A stretch of DNA of 64,000 nucleotides from Flavobacterium sp. N3904 (GCF_025947305.1 NZ_CP110009.1:434001-498000), one strand, 5' to 3'; numbered from the stretch's first letter, positions 1 through 8,314 are shown. Program-made: numbers and translations. Notes: a model not told the origin generated them from the letters alone.

Positions 1-205
1 TGGGTACATTATCTAAAGTATAAAGCCCTGAATCTGCTTCGTCAAGAATCCCAAGTATATTCAATAAAGTAGATTTTCCTGAACCTGACGAGCCCATGAT
101 GGCAACTAGTTCGCCTTCTTTAATGCTGAAATTAATTCCCTTTAGCACATGCAATTCGGAATGTCCCATTTTGTATGATTTATGTAAGTCTTTAATTTCA
201 ATCAT
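1..205 (-). CDS. ABC transporter ATP-binding protein, N-terminal part (cut by window edge)
   Basis: The minus strand opens with ATG at 203-205 and stays open to base 1, giving about 68 residues that begin MIEIKDLHKSYKMG. A Walker A motif GSSGSGKST is seen around residues 39-47, followed by LLNILGILD, the usual sequence in the LolD/MacB/FtsE class of ABC ATPases that drive lipoprotein release or MacB-type export. The rest, including Walker B and the signature motif, lies outside the window, so the exact subfamily and partner permease cannot be read. It is divergent from the DUF4403 lipoprotein gene, with 173 bases between the two starts. Confidence 0.9.
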   Translation of the reverse strand, partial: MIEIKDLHKSYKMGHSELHVLKGINFSIKEGELVAIMGSSGSGKSTLLNILGILDEADSGLYTLDNVP

Positions 206-248
206 GATTAGGTATATATTTAAAACAATAGAATTATTTATTTTTAAA

Positions 249-281
249 GAAATAATCTGAGAACAGATTTCGAATTATTTC
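249..281. repeat. Inverted repeat in the divergent ABC/DUF4403 intergenic region
   Basis: The 8-base arms GAAATAAT (249-256) and ATTATTTC (274-281) flank a 17-base loop. The region is very AT-rich, so this may be chance. Its place between two divergent genes makes a regulatory role possible. Confidence 0.25.
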
Positions 282-351
282 TATTTTTAAACATAAGACT
301 TATTTACAAAGAAAATGTTACAGTCGAAACCAATAAATATATTTGATTTGT

Positions 352-359
352 TAAATTTG
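352..359 (+). promoter_or_regulatory. Possible -7 box for the DUF4403 gene
   Basis: TAAATTTG fits the Bacteroidota -7 consensus TAnnTTTG exactly and ends 19 bases before the ATG at 379. I do not see a TTTG-type -33 box at the expected spacing, so this is only a candidate. Confidence 0.3.
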
Positions 360-378
360 CAATCAAAAAACAAAACAA

Positions 379-1791
379 ATGCTAAAGTTCTTTTCAATTC
401 TAATACTTTTATCAACAACACTATTTATAAGCAGTTGTTCCTCTACCTCTCAAAAAATTGAAGCTTTAAAACCCGAACCAGACGATGCAGTCCCTTTGAC
501 TTACACCAACACTCCATCATATATTAATCTTCCTGTCAGTATCAAACTCAAGGATATTGAAAACCAAACCAACACTCTATTGAATGGTTTGATTTATGAA
601 GACAATAAAATTGAAGATGATAATATAGAAATGAAAGTGTGGAAACAAGCTCCAATCACTATTACAAATGATCACGGAAAAGAAGGAGAAAAAATAAAAA
701 CTGTTTTACCCCTAAAAGTTTGGGTAAAATACAGAATAGGGACAAAAACATTGGGAGTTGATTTATACAAAACCCAGGAGTTCAATCTTAACGGCGTTGT
801 CACTTTACTGAGCAGCATTAGCCTGAATAATTGGAGATTAAGTTCGAAAACAACTTTAAAATCATTGGATTGGGTAGAAAGTCCAACAATGACTGTTTTT
901 GGAAAAAACGTGCCCGTAACTTATCTTATCAATCCTGCAGTAAGCCTTTTTAAATCAAAAATCGAGCAAAGTATTGATAACGCCATAGAAAACTCAATGG
1001 ATTTCAAACCCAATGTGATGGATGCCATATCCAAAATATCTACTCCTTTTGAAATGAGTGAAACTTATCAAAGTTGGTTACGAATTGTCCCTTTAGAAGT
1101 ATATTCTACCAATGCCAAACTCAAAAATGATTCTTTCCTACTCAATATGGGTATGAAATGCAATATGGAAACGCTGATCGGAAAAAGACCTGAATCAAAG
1201 TTTGATGCAAACAAAATTGTACTAAAAGCAGTTGATAAAATTCCGGAACAAATATCGGCAAATATTGCGGCAGTCTCAACATATCAAGAAGCTTCAAAAT
1301 TAATGACAAGTAATTTTGTAGGACAAGAATTTGGATCTGGAAGCAAGAAAGTAAAAGTACAAAGCGTTGCTATTTGGCATAAAGACGGAAAAATGGTCAT
1401 TGCATTAGACCTTTTAGGTTCTGTAAACGGAACGATCTACTTGAATGGAATTCCACAATATAATGAAACAACAAAAGAAATATATTTTGATAAACTAGAT
1501 TATGTCTTGGACACCAAAAGTAAATTAATGCGTACTGCAAACTGGTTGGCTCAAGGTCTTATTTTAAAGAAAATCCAAGAAAGCTGTCGTTATTCTATTA
1601 AACAAAATCTTGACGATGCCAAACAAAGCATGATGACGTATTTGAAAAATTATTCTCCAATGCCTGGTGTTTTTGTAAACGGAAAAATGGAAGACATACA
1701 ATTTCAAAAAATACAATTAACCAATCAAGCCATGATTGCTTTTATAAAAGTAAACGGAACTATAAATGTTTCTATCGACGGACTGAAATAA
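379..1791 (+). CDS. DUF4403 family lipoprotein
   Basis: A 470-residue protein with a lipoprotein signal: hydrophobic residues 4-16, then FISSC with Cys20 as the likely lipidated residue. The body, starting near PSYINLPVSIKLKDIENQ, matches my memory of the DUF4403 family, which is common in Bacteroidota and has no known function. It should be anchored in a membrane facing the periplasm or cell surface. The family is largely beta-strand with no catalytic motif visible. The gene stands alone: a divergent ABC ATPase gene lies upstream, and downstream come a heptamer array and a strong bidirectional terminator shared with the convergent small membrane protein gene. Confidence 0.8.
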   Translation: MLKFFSILILLSTTLFISSCSSTSQKIEALKPEPDDAVPLTYTNTPSYINLPVSIKLKDIENQTNTLLNGLIYEDNKIEDDNIEMKVWKQAPITITNDHGKEGEKIKTVLPLKVWVKYRIGTKTLGVDLYKTQEFNLNGVVTLLSSISLNNWRLSSKTTLKSLDWVESPTMTVFGKNVPVTYLINPAVSLFKSKIEQSIDNAIENSMDFKPNVMDAISKISTPFEMSETYQSWLRIVPLEVYSTNAKLKNDSFLLNMGMKCNMETLIGKRPESKFDANKIVLKAVDKIPEQISANIAAVSTYQEASKLMTSNFVGQEFGSGSKKVKVQSVAIWHKDGKMVIALDLLGSVNGTIYLNGIPQYNETTKEIYFDKLDYVLDTKSKLMRTANWLAQGLILKKIQESCRYSIKQNLDDAKQSMMTYLKNYSPMPGVFVNGKMEDIQFQKIQLTNQAMIAFIKVNGTINVSIDGLK

Positions 1792-1798
1792 GAGTATT

Positions 1799-1862
1799 CA
1801 GTTTGCTTTGCAGTTTGCAGTTTGCAGTTTGCAGTTTGCAGTTTGCAGTTTGCAGTTTGCAG
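1799..1862. repeat. Heptanucleotide tandem array (CAGTTTG)n
   Basis: Seven perfect copies of CAGTTTG run from 1811 to 1859, followed by CAG. One more perfect copy (1799-1805) and a shortened one (CTTTG, 1806-1810) precede them. The array begins 7 bases after the DUF4403 stop codon and ends at the terminator stem. It is intergenic, so copy-number change would alter only the 3' untranslated region. Confidence 0.95.
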
Positions 1863-1863
1863 T

Positions 1864-1911
1864 AATAAAAAAGTCAGACAAAAAAAATATTTTTTGTCTG
1901 ACTTTTTTATT
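1864..1911. terminator. Bidirectional intrinsic terminator
   Basis: A perfect 22-bp stem (1864-1885 with 1890-1911) with core GTCAGAC/GTCTGAC has a 4-base loop and A/T runs on both sides. It lies between the convergent DUF4403 gene (ends 1791) and the small membrane protein gene (ends 1940), so it can end transcription from either side. Confidence 0.9.
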
Positions 1912-1939
1912 ACAAATGAATTTTACAATTGACATTGAT

Positions 1940-2203
1940 CTACTGTTTTTTCTTTTTCATTCGATAAATGTAATAACCAAGCGCGCCAACAAGTATATAC
2001 GGAATCACCATCAGGTACACAATTCCGTCATTTATAGCTGCAGCTTTGGCTTTGTTTTCTTCTCCAGATAATGCGGCTCGGCACATAGCACATTGCGCAT
2101 AGGATGAAAAACTAAAAAACAACGAACATAGAATATAGAAATACACCTTAACCCTGCTTCTTCTTTTTTCTATTGTCTTTATTCTATTTTCTGTACTAAA
2201 CAT
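1940..2203 (-). CDS. Small membrane protein with a CxxC motif next to oxidase-assembly genes
   Basis: An 87-residue protein. After a basic start, residues about 20-36 form a hydrophobic signal ending SYAQ. Next come CAMCRAAL, with a CxxC pair, and a second hydrophobic helix (IVYLMVIPYILVGALGYYI) followed by YRMKKKKQ. The mature form would be a periplasmic CxxC loop tethered by a C-terminal helix. It overlaps the upstream DUF420 gene by 8 bases, which supports this start and co-translation. I do not know a name for the family. Its position after SCO1 and DUF420 suggests a role in copper delivery or oxidase assembly, which is inference. Confidence 0.7.
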   Translation of the reverse strand: MFSTENRIKTIEKRRSRVKVYFYILCSLFFSFSSYAQCAMCRAALSGEENKAKAAAINDGIVYLMVIPYILVGALGYYIYRMKKKKQ

Positions 2204-2735
2204 AATAAGGCGAAATCATTAAATATACAATTACTCCCGTTACAGCAACATACAACCAAATTGGAAAAGTGATTTTTGCAATTTTTTTATGCTTGTCAAA
2301 CTTAGTGGCCAAAGCACGAACATATGTAATCAAAACAAGAGGTATAACCACAATCGACAAAACTATGTGAGTTGCAAGAATAAAGAAATACACATATTTC
2401 AAAATTCCTTCGCCACCATATTTAGTAGATTCGGCAGTCATATGATACGCTACATACATTACCAAAAAAGCAATAGAACAACCAATAGCCGTTTTCATTA
2501 ATAACTCATGACGTTTTCTATTTCCGTTTTTAATGGCAAGTACAGCAGCAACTAACAAAACGGCCGTAATTCCATTTACTGTAGCATAAATAGGAGGTAA
2601 AAATGTTAAAGGAGTTACATCAACCCCAAAGTCTTTCAACTTCACTTTAAAAAGAATGGCCACAGCAATAGGGATTACAAGTGACAGCACAACAATCCAT
2701 TTATTATATTTATTTTCTATAGTATTATTTTCCAT
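2196..2735 (-). CDS. DUF420 family membrane protein (cytochrome oxidase-associated)
   Basis: A 179-residue integral membrane protein with about five helices. Histidines sit near the helix ends (RKRHELLMKTA, YVAYHMTAES, LATHIVLS, FDKHKKIAK). The pattern fits DUF420, the family that includes Bacillus CtaM, which is needed to make active heme-copper oxidase. It lies 42 bases downstream of the SCO1 gene on the same strand and overlaps the next gene. A role in maturing the cytochrome oxidase encoded just upstream is therefore likely. Start ATG at 2733-2735 precedes a short polar leader (MENNTIENKYNKW) and the first helix. Confidence 0.8.
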   Translation of the reverse strand: MENNTIENKYNKWIVVLSLVIPIAVAILFKVKLKDFGVDVTPLTFLPPIYATVNGITAVLLVAAVLAIKNGNRKRHELLMKTAIGCSIAFLVMYVAYHMTAESTKYGGEGILKYVYFFILATHIVLSIVVIPLVLITYVRALATKFDKHKKIAKITFPIWLYVAVTGVIVYLMISPYYV

Positions 2736-2777
2736 TCTTTTTATATATCTATTTTTTATATTCAGCTTTCTACTTAC

Positions 2778-3464
2778 CTATTCCTTCAACAAAGCTTGAA
2801 TATCTTGTTGAATGTCTCTAACTCCTTTTTTATCCAATCCATCATAATACAATATTGGATTTCCAAAATCATCTTTTCGACATCTAATGTTTCCGTTCTT
2901 ATCAATCAAGGCAAAAAGTCCGGAATGTTCAAAACCGCCTTTTACTTTACTATTTTCACCTACATATATATTAAAACCTTTGTTGGATAAATCATAAATA
3001 TAATCCTTATCACCAGTTAAGAAATTCCAATTGGAAGATTTGACTCCTAATATTTTTGCATGCTCTTTTAAGACAGAAGGAGTATCGTGTGCAGGATCAA
3101 TAGTTATTGAAGCAATTCCAAAATTCGGATTACCAAAAAAGGTGTTCTGAATGGTAACCATATTTGCATTCATTTTAGGGCAAATGGAAGGACATGTTGC
3201 AAAGAAAAACTCTAGGACATACACTTTTCCTTTATAAAAATCATTAGAAATTTTTACATTATCTTGATTTATCAACTCAAATTTTGGAGCAGAACCTATT
3301 TTAACTAATTTATCATTCTTTTCATTTGAGCCTCTCACTTTATCCAAACGATCTCCTTGCACCACACTATTGTTTTGCAATTTGTCTATAATTTTAGGTA
3401 CTGCATAAATTCCAAAAACCAGAATAACAAAAGAAATTCCTATATATGATTTATTTTTGAACAT
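2778..3464 (-). CDS. SCO1/SenC family copper chaperone for cytochrome oxidase
   Basis: A 228-residue protein with an N-terminal membrane anchor (residues 8-23) and a periplasmic thioredoxin-like domain. The copper site is visible: CPSIC (Cys91 and Cys95) and the distal histidine in GGFEHSGLF (His180). IDPAHDTP around 122-129 is also typical of the family. SCO proteins deliver copper to, or keep reduced, the CuA centre of oxidase subunit II. Only 3 bases separate it from the upstream cysteine-free relative, so the two are surely co-transcribed. DUF420 follows. Confidence 0.9.
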   Translation of the reverse strand: MFKNKSYIGISFVILVFGIYAVPKIIDKLQNNSVVQGDRLDKVRGSNEKNDKLVKIGSAPKFELINQDNVKISNDFYKGKVYVLEFFFATCPSICPKMNANMVTIQNTFFGNPNFGIASITIDPAHDTPSVLKEHAKILGVKSSNWNFLTGDKDYIYDLSNKGFNIYVGENSKVKGGFEHSGLFALIDKNGNIRCRKDDFGNPILYYDGLDKKGVRDIQQDIQALLKE

Positions 3465-3467
3465 AAT

Positions 3468-4109
3468 TTATAATTGTTTTGTTGCGTTATGATTCTTTTT
3501 TAAGGCAGCGCGGTATTCGTATAAAATGACCTTAAAATCATCTAGCATTTCATTACTCAATTCTGCTGGATGAAAAGTACTATATCCTTCTTTATATCCT
3601 TTTTTTTCTTTCCTGCCCCTAAGATTTCTCTCTTTGTCGACAATATAAACATTGGGAGTACCTAAATCAGAATCCAAAGTCCCTTTAAGCTTTAATTGAC
3701 TATAAAAACTTTTAATTTCTTCAGGAGTAGCAAAAACAAAATGCCACTGACTCACATCTGTAAAAGCACCTAAAGCATCACTTACAGACTTCACATCCTT
3801 TTCTGTTCCCAAAGGAGCGACCACTACAAATTGCAAATCTTTGAATTCATGGTACCTTTGATATATTTTTTCGTTTAAATTAAAGTAATTCCCCCTGTTT
3901 TTTAGAATTTCGGTACCCGAGAAACCAAGAATGGTGATTTTATTATTTAAACTCACTGTTTCTCCATTTAAAGACCCCCAATTCCCTATGTCAGAAATTT
4001 TTGGAGTAATAACAGGTAATTTTGTAAAACTATTTATACCTGAAGCAAAGAAAAGATAAGCAACAATTGGCAAAATAAAAAGAACAAACAGAACAATATT
4101 TTTTTTCAT
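3468..4109 (-). CDS. Membrane-anchored SCO-like protein without cysteines
   Basis: A 213-residue protein with an N-terminal anchor (residues 5-23). By eye its body follows the neighbouring SCO1. ITILGFSGTEILKNRG (58-73) stands where SCO1 has its beta-strand and CxxxC. LQFVVVAPLGTEKDV matches the strand with IDPAHDTP, WHFVFATPEEI matches WNFLTGDKDYI, and VYIVDKERNLRGR matches the late strand. There is no cysteine in the whole protein, so it cannot bind copper or do disulfide chemistry as SCO1 does. It may be a structural partner or a divergent chaperone. The family call is inference from pattern only. Confidence 0.65.
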   Translation of the reverse strand: MKKNIVLFVLFILPIVAYLFFASGINSFTKLPVITPKISDIGNWGSLNGETVSLNNKITILGFSGTEILKNRGNYFNLNEKIYQRYHEFKDLQFVVVAPLGTEKDVKSVSDALGAFTDVSQWHFVFATPEEIKSFYSQLKLKGTLDSDLGTPNVYIVDKERNLRGRKEKKGYKEGYSTFHPAELSNEMLDDFKVILYEYRAALKKNHNATKQL

Positions 4110-4141
4110 TATAGAATCTTAAAGATTTAAAGTGCAAAAAT

Positions 4142-4172
4142 AAAAAAAGGTACGCAATGCGTACCTTTTTTT
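4142..4172. terminator. Intrinsic terminator after the oxidase operon
   Basis: The stem AAAAAAAGGTACGC (4142-4155) pairs with GCGTACCTTTTTTT (4159-4172) around a 3-base loop. It lies just after the subunit IV stop (4188, minus strand) and before the SCO-like gene start (4109). It separates the oxidase operon from the assembly operon, fully or partly. Confidence 0.85.
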
Positions 4173-4187
4173 TGAATTAATATCATG

Positions 4188-4538
4188 TTAAAAATTCCAT
4201 TTAATGGTAGAATTTTTAAAAACCTCAAAAACATAATCTCCTTCTGTTAAGAGAATAAAAAGCAAATAACAAACTAAAAAAATTAAAGGAAAAACTACTG
4301 CATTTCTCAATGTCTTTTTTTCTCCTTCCATGTGCATAAATGCCCATACGATATAATATGCTTTAACAAGTGTTAATATAATAAACAACCAGTTTAATAA
4401 ACTCACACCAATAAATGTGTGCAGGTATAAAGCGTCTGGTCTAACAATACCAAAACCAACTTCGACTGTTGTAATTAAAGATAATAGACCAAAAACAGTC
4501 CAAATTCTTTTTTCATGTGATACATGTTCGTGTGACAT
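4188..4538 (-). CDS. Cytochrome c oxidase subunit IV-type small subunit
   Basis: A 116-residue protein with a His-rich start (MSHEHVSHEKRIW) and three membrane helices. Its pattern is that of the prokaryotic cytochrome C oxidase subunit IV family (COX4_pro). The segment VKAYYIVWAFMHMEGEKKTLR between helices two and three is typical. It should stabilise the heme-copper oxidase in the inner membrane. It sits 16 bases after the larger subunit III gene on the same strand, and a terminator follows. Confidence 0.85.
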   Translation of the reverse strand: MSHEHVSHEKRIWTVFGLLSLITTVEVGFGIVRPDALYLHTFIGVSLLNWLFIILTLVKAYYIVWAFMHMEGEKKTLRNAVVFPLIFLVCYLLFILLTEGDYVFEVFKNSTIKWNF

Positions 4539-4554
4539 AATGATAAATCTAAAA

Positions 4555-5532
4555 TTAAACTAAATAGAAGAATGTAAAAACAAATACCCAAACTAAATCG
4601 ACAAAGTGCCAGTATAATCCAACTTTTTCGACCATTTCATAACTTTTTCTTTTTTCGTAAGTTCCTAAAAGAACATTAAAAAATATAATGATATTAATTA
4701 TAATACCAGAAAAAACGTGAAATCCATGGAAACCTGTTATAAAGAAAAAGAAATCGGCAAAAAGCTTACTTCCATATTCATTATGAGTTAGGTTTGCTCC
4801 TTCTATAACTAAACTAGCCTGATTCAATCTCAATTGAGATTCTTCTCTAGAGAGAATAGTTTTCTTTTTATCTTTATTTATAGTTTCAATACGAACCAAA
4901 ACATCAGGATGACTTTTGAAACCAGCTTGAACTTCGGCTACCGTATAAGATGGAATAGCCGGCTCACTCATGAACCATCTTCCTTGACTTCTGGTCAATT
5001 GCTCTCTTTCGACTGGCAATTTTGCAGCAAAATCAGCCAAAGCGACACGATGCCCTTCTTTATCAACAAACTGAAGCAAACTACCTCCGGTTGTCTCAAC
5101 AGCACCATATTCTCCTTTTATAAAGTTTTTCCATTCCCAAGCTTGAGAACCAACGAAAATTAAACCACCAATGATTGTTAGAAACATATAAAGGGCTACT
5201 TTATCCTTTTTCATTTGATGACCAGCATCAACAGCCAAAACCATTGTTACAGATGAGAAAATCAAAATAAAAGTCATCAATGCCACATAATACATTGGAG
5301 CCGAAACACCATGTAAAAACGGAAAGTGTGTAAACACCTCATCGGCTAATGGCCATGTTTCAATAAATTTAAATCTAGAAAAACCGTAAGCTGCTAAAAA
5401 TCCAGAGAACGTTAAGGCATCTGATACGATAAAAAACCACATCATTAATTTACCATAACTTGCTCCCATTGGCTCATTGCCGCCTCCCCAAGTTTTTTCT
5501 TCACTATTTGCAGTAGTAACTGTCGCTTCCAT
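4555..5532 (-). CDS. Heme-copper oxidase subunit III, long form with a soluble insert
   Basis: A 325-residue protein. Helices start at YGKLMMWFFIVSDALTFSG (about 26-44) and end at LYWHFVDLVWVFVFTFFYLV, a classic subunit III C-terminus. Other family marks are the FFFFITGFHGFHVFSG helix and the early FSGFLAAYGFSRF. Roughly 110 polar residues (about 137-250) lie between the third helix pair and that helix, and they are absent from the shorter paralogue next door. The protein is part of a terminal oxidase in the inner membrane. Subunits I and II are not in this window, so this operon supplies only part of the complex. Confidence 0.88.
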   Translation of the reverse strand: MEATVTTANSEEKTWGGGNEPMGASYGKLMMWFFIVSDALTFSGFLAAYGFSRFKFIETWPLADEVFTHFPFLHGVSAPMYYVALMTFILIFSSVTMVLAVDAGHQMKKDKVALYMFLTIIGGLIFVGSQAWEWKNFIKGEYGAVETTGGSLLQFVDKEGHRVALADFAAKLPVEREQLTRSQGRWFMSEPAIPSYTVAEVQAGFKSHPDVLVRIETINKDKKKTILSREESQLRLNQASLVIEGANLTHNEYGSKLFADFFFFITGFHGFHVFSGIIINIIIFFNVLLGTYEKRKSYEMVEKVGLYWHFVDLVWVFVFTFFYLV

Positions 5533-5574
5533 AAAAGTTATTCGTTAAAAAGTTCCCAAATTTACGTTTTTTTC

Positions 5575-6162
5575 TTATTTAAAGAAATATAAAAATAAAA
5601 ATAAATAAACCCACAAGAAATCAAGAAAGTGCCAGTACATCGCACCTAGTTCTATTCCAAGAGTTTGTGTTGAATTATATTTTTGTTTAAAATGATTATA
5701 AATAATAATCAATAGTGAAATCATACCACCCGCAAGGTGAATTAAGTGCACTACCACCACTATATATAAGAATGTTGTTGTAATCGAACTGGCGCTTCCG
5801 GTAAAATAATACCCATCAGCGACTATTTGTCCAAAACCAACAAATTGAAGCACCACAAATGAAATTCCGAGCGCTAATGTAGCTAAAAGAAATGAAGTAG
5901 TTCTACTTTGGTTTCCTTTTTGAATTGCTTTTTTCGCCAAATGAAATGTAATACTACATCCCAAAATAGCAATTGTACTAAAATAAAAAGCGGATGGGAG
6001 TTGAAAATCTTTCAACCAATCTGCTCTTGATTGACTTACTACATAAGCACTGGTGAGCCCAGCAAACATCATAGTCATGCTCACCATAGCAAACAACAAA
6101 ATCAACTTATAGGATCTTGCGGTTCTTGATTTATATTCTTCGGTTGTCATTGTCATTTCCAT
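5575..6162 (-). CDS. Heme-copper oxidase subunit III, short form
   Basis: A 195-residue protein with five predicted helices. It ends GAMYWHFLDFLWVYLFLFLYFFK, the subunit III signature, and contains VVVVHLIHLAGGM, which matches the His-rich helix of the family. It is a paralogue of the longer subunit III that starts 42 bases downstream. Two different subunit III genes in a row are usual in Bacteroidota aa3/cbb-like oxidase operons as I know them. Only 2 bases separate it from the heme O synthase stop, which indicates one transcript. Confidence 0.88.
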   Translation of the reverse strand: MEMTMTTEEYKSRTARSYKLILLFAMVSMTMMFAGLTSAYVVSQSRADWLKDFQLPSAFYFSTIAILGCSITFHLAKKAIQKGNQSRTTSFLLATLALGISFVVLQFVGFGQIVADGYYFTGSASSITTTFLYIVVVVHLIHLAGGMISLLIIIYNHFKQKYNSTQTLGIELGAMYWHFLDFLWVYLFLFLYFFK

Positions 6163-6164
6163 AA

Positions 6165-7067
6165 TTATCTTAAAAATTTATCAATTATATAAACTAATTG
6201 TAAGAGTGTAATATAAGAAACACTTACAAGCATTAATGTTCTTGCTGCTTTAGCAGTTTTTATTTTATACAATCGCACGGCATAAAACAGCATCCAAATT
6301 CCTAGCAAAAAAACTAAAACTGCCGCTATCGGTGTAATAAACAAGCGTCCTGTATAACCTAGAGCTGGCAAAAGTGAAGCAATTATCAACCAAACTGTGT
6401 ACAATATAATTTGCAAAGCTGTACCATTATCTTTTTTCCCGGTCGGTAGCATAAAAAAACCTGCTTTTTCATAATCTTCGTACAAGAACCAACCGATTGC
6501 CCAAAAATGAGGAAATTGCCAAAAAAACTGAATCAAGAACAAAGTTCCGGCTTCAATACCAAACTCACCAGTGGCTGCGACCCATCCTAACATAAAAGGA
6601 ATTGCACCCGGAAAAGCGCCTACAAAAACAGATAAAGAAGTCACCGTTTTGAGCGGTGTATAAATACTAGTATATAAAAAAATGGAAATAGCCCCAAACA
6701 TCGCTGTTTTTGGATTTATTGTATAAAGCAAAACCAAGCCTGTAATAGTAAGCAAACTGGCAACTGTTAGAGCCAAGTTTGGCGACATTCTTCCTGACGG
6801 TACTGGGCGATTTTTGGTTCGATCCATCAAAGCATCCAAATCTTTTTCAATCACTTGATTGTATGCATTGGAAGCACCTACCATACAATATCCTCCTATT
6901 GCAAGCTTCAGTAAAACTATCCAACTAAAAGGATTAGCACCACCAAAACCAAGAACATACCCTGCAATTGAAGAAAAAACAACACTAATTGCCAAACCGG
7001 CTTTTGTAATTGCTTTAAAATCAACATAAATAGACTTGAACGAATAGGAATTATGTATTGTACTCAA
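6165..7067 (-). CDS. ctaB: Protoheme IX farnesyltransferase (heme O synthase)
   Basis: A 300-residue UbiA-type prenyltransferase with about nine helices. It transfers a farnesyl group to protoheme, the first step from heme B to heme O and A for the oxidase. The prenyl-diphosphate site is clear: NAYNQVIEKDLDALMDRT then KNRPVPSG (about residues 64-91). A later polar loop is YEDYEKAGFFMLP. It is the first gene of the oxidase operon on the minus strand. The heme supply gene and the subunits are packed with 2-42 base gaps. The symbol cyoE is used for the same enzyme. Confidence 0.93.
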   Translation of the reverse strand: MSTIHNSYSFKSIYVDFKAITKAGLAISVVFSSIAGYVLGFGGANPFSWIVLLKLAIGGYCMVGASNAYNQVIEKDLDALMDRTKNRPVPSGRMSPNLALTVASLLTITGLVLLYTINPKTAMFGAISIFLYTSIYTPLKTVTSLSVFVGAFPGAIPFMLGWVAATGEFGIEAGTLFLIQFFWQFPHFWAIGWFLYEDYEKAGFFMLPTGKKDNGTALQIILYTVWLIIASLLPALGYTGRLFITPIAAVLVFLLGIWMLFYAVRLYKIKTAKAARTLMLVSVSYITLLQLVYIIDKFLR

Positions 7068-7101
7068 TGAAGATTATATTTTTATTTTTTGAAATCTGGT
7101 G

Positions 7102-7109
7102 CAAATATA
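7102..7109 (-). promoter_or_regulatory. Candidate -7 box for the heme O synthase/oxidase operon
   Basis: Read on the minus strand this is TATATTTG, an exact fit to TAnnTTTG, 35 bases before the ATG at 7067. A TTG (complement of 7127-7129) lies 17 bases upstream, somewhat closer than usual for a -33 box. Confidence 0.4.
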
Positions 7110-7225
7110 CAAATTAGATTCAAAAACAATCATCGAAATTAACGAATGGAAAATTAGTTATTTTTTTAATCCGTTTTTACTTAACATTTACAATGTTCCT
7201 AACTAACAACGTCAAAGAAATAAGT

Positions 7226-8314
7226 CTACTGAGACTTCTTCACTTCAAAAATAGCATTTACCAAACCATTTCTAGTTGCATCCAAACCAAGTTCCCAAAA
7301 CATAATACCCCCTAATTTATTTTTTATCGCATAAGAAGTTTTGGCTTTAACAGAAGCAATATCATCACCTGTGGCAAACATTTTCTCCTTGACATTATAC
7401 CAATATGGAGCATTTGCTTTTTCATCCCAAAAATATTTCCAGCCTTTTTCTTCAATCAACAAAGTATTAAAATCTTTAAAACTAAAACCTTCTATATGCA
7501 CTCCAGGGTGATACAGTCCATTATTGACATTCTCAACATTTTTCCAAGTTCTAGTATAAAATGCGGCTCCAACAATCAGTTTATACGATGGAACTCCTAA
7601 TTTTAATAAGTAGTCAACAGCTTTATCTGTAGATTCCTCATCCTTTTTAGTACTATAAAGTGGCGTATGATGACCTGTAGTTTTCGAATATCCGTTGACC
7701 AAATCATAACTCATAATATTTACATGATCAACAAGCGGCATAACCAATTTCCATTCAACAGATTCATCCAAATATTTTTGAAATCCACCAGCCGCAAAAC
7801 TTAATTCATTCGTATTTCCCAATGTTGCTCTTAATACTTTGACTAATTCAGTAAATTTTTTTTTATCTACCGCTTGATGCAAATGACCCGGAAAACCCTC
7901 AATAACAGGATATTCCCAATCCAAATCTAACCCATCTGTTTTAAAATAATCATTGACTTCTTTTACTGACTTAGCAAAAACGTCTCTGCCTGAAGTTGTT
8001 GAAAAGACCTCCGAACAATTTTCACAACCGCCCCAACCGCCTAATGACAACATGATTTTAAGCTGAGGATATTTTGTCTTTAATGAAACTAAATATTTAA
8101 TGGTTATGGAATCTTTAGCAGTATCAACATTTAATTTTCCGTCTTTGAGATGACAAAAGCTATAAATTATATGCGTTAATTTATCAATTTCAAAATCATT
8201 TATTTGCTTTTCATCACCCATGTAGTAGGCCAAAACTGAAAAATTTTTACTTTTTTGAGCTTGTAAAGTCAAGCAAGTGATTCCAAAAAAAAGAGAAATA
8301 AAAACCTTCTTCAT
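7226..8314 (-). CDS. Secreted GH18 family glycosidase (chitinase-like)
   Basis: A 362-residue protein with a signal peptide (MKKVFISLFFGITCLTLQAQ, cleavage near residue 20). The GH18 active-site motif DGLDLDWEYP is present with Asp127, Asp130, Asp132 and catalytic Glu134. Upstream LSLGGWGG (90-96) is the second conserved strand, and MSYDLVNGY and GIMFWELGLD are the later substrate-site strands. It should hydrolyse beta-1,4-GlcNAc polymers such as chitin. No chitin-binding module or type IX sorting domain is visible at the C-terminus (IFEVKKSQ), so it is probably periplasmic. It has its own spacing from both neighbours. Confidence 0.9.
   Translation of the reverse strand: MKKVFISLFFGITCLTLQAQKSKNFSVLAYYMGDEKQINDFEIDKLTHIIYSFCHLKDGKLNVDTAKDSITIKYLVSLKTKYPQLKIMLSLGGWGGCENCSEVFSTTSGRDVFAKSVKEVNDYFKTDGLDLDWEYPVIEGFPGHLHQAVDKKKFTELVKVLRATLGNTNELSFAAGGFQKYLDESVEWKLVMPLVDHVNIMSYDLVNGYSKTTGHHTPLYSTKKDEESTDKAVDYLLKLGVPSYKLIVGAAFYTRTWKNVENVNNGLYHPGVHIEGFSFKDFNTLLIEEKGWKYFWDEKANAPYWYNVKEKMFATGDDIASVKAKTSYAIKNKLGGIMFWELGLDATRNGLVNAIFEVKKSQ

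Noticed and set aside
1808..2071. Plus-strand frame encoding MQFAVCSLQFAV repeats
   Set aside because: It is a translation of the heptamer array and runs through the terminator into the antisense of the small membrane protein gene.
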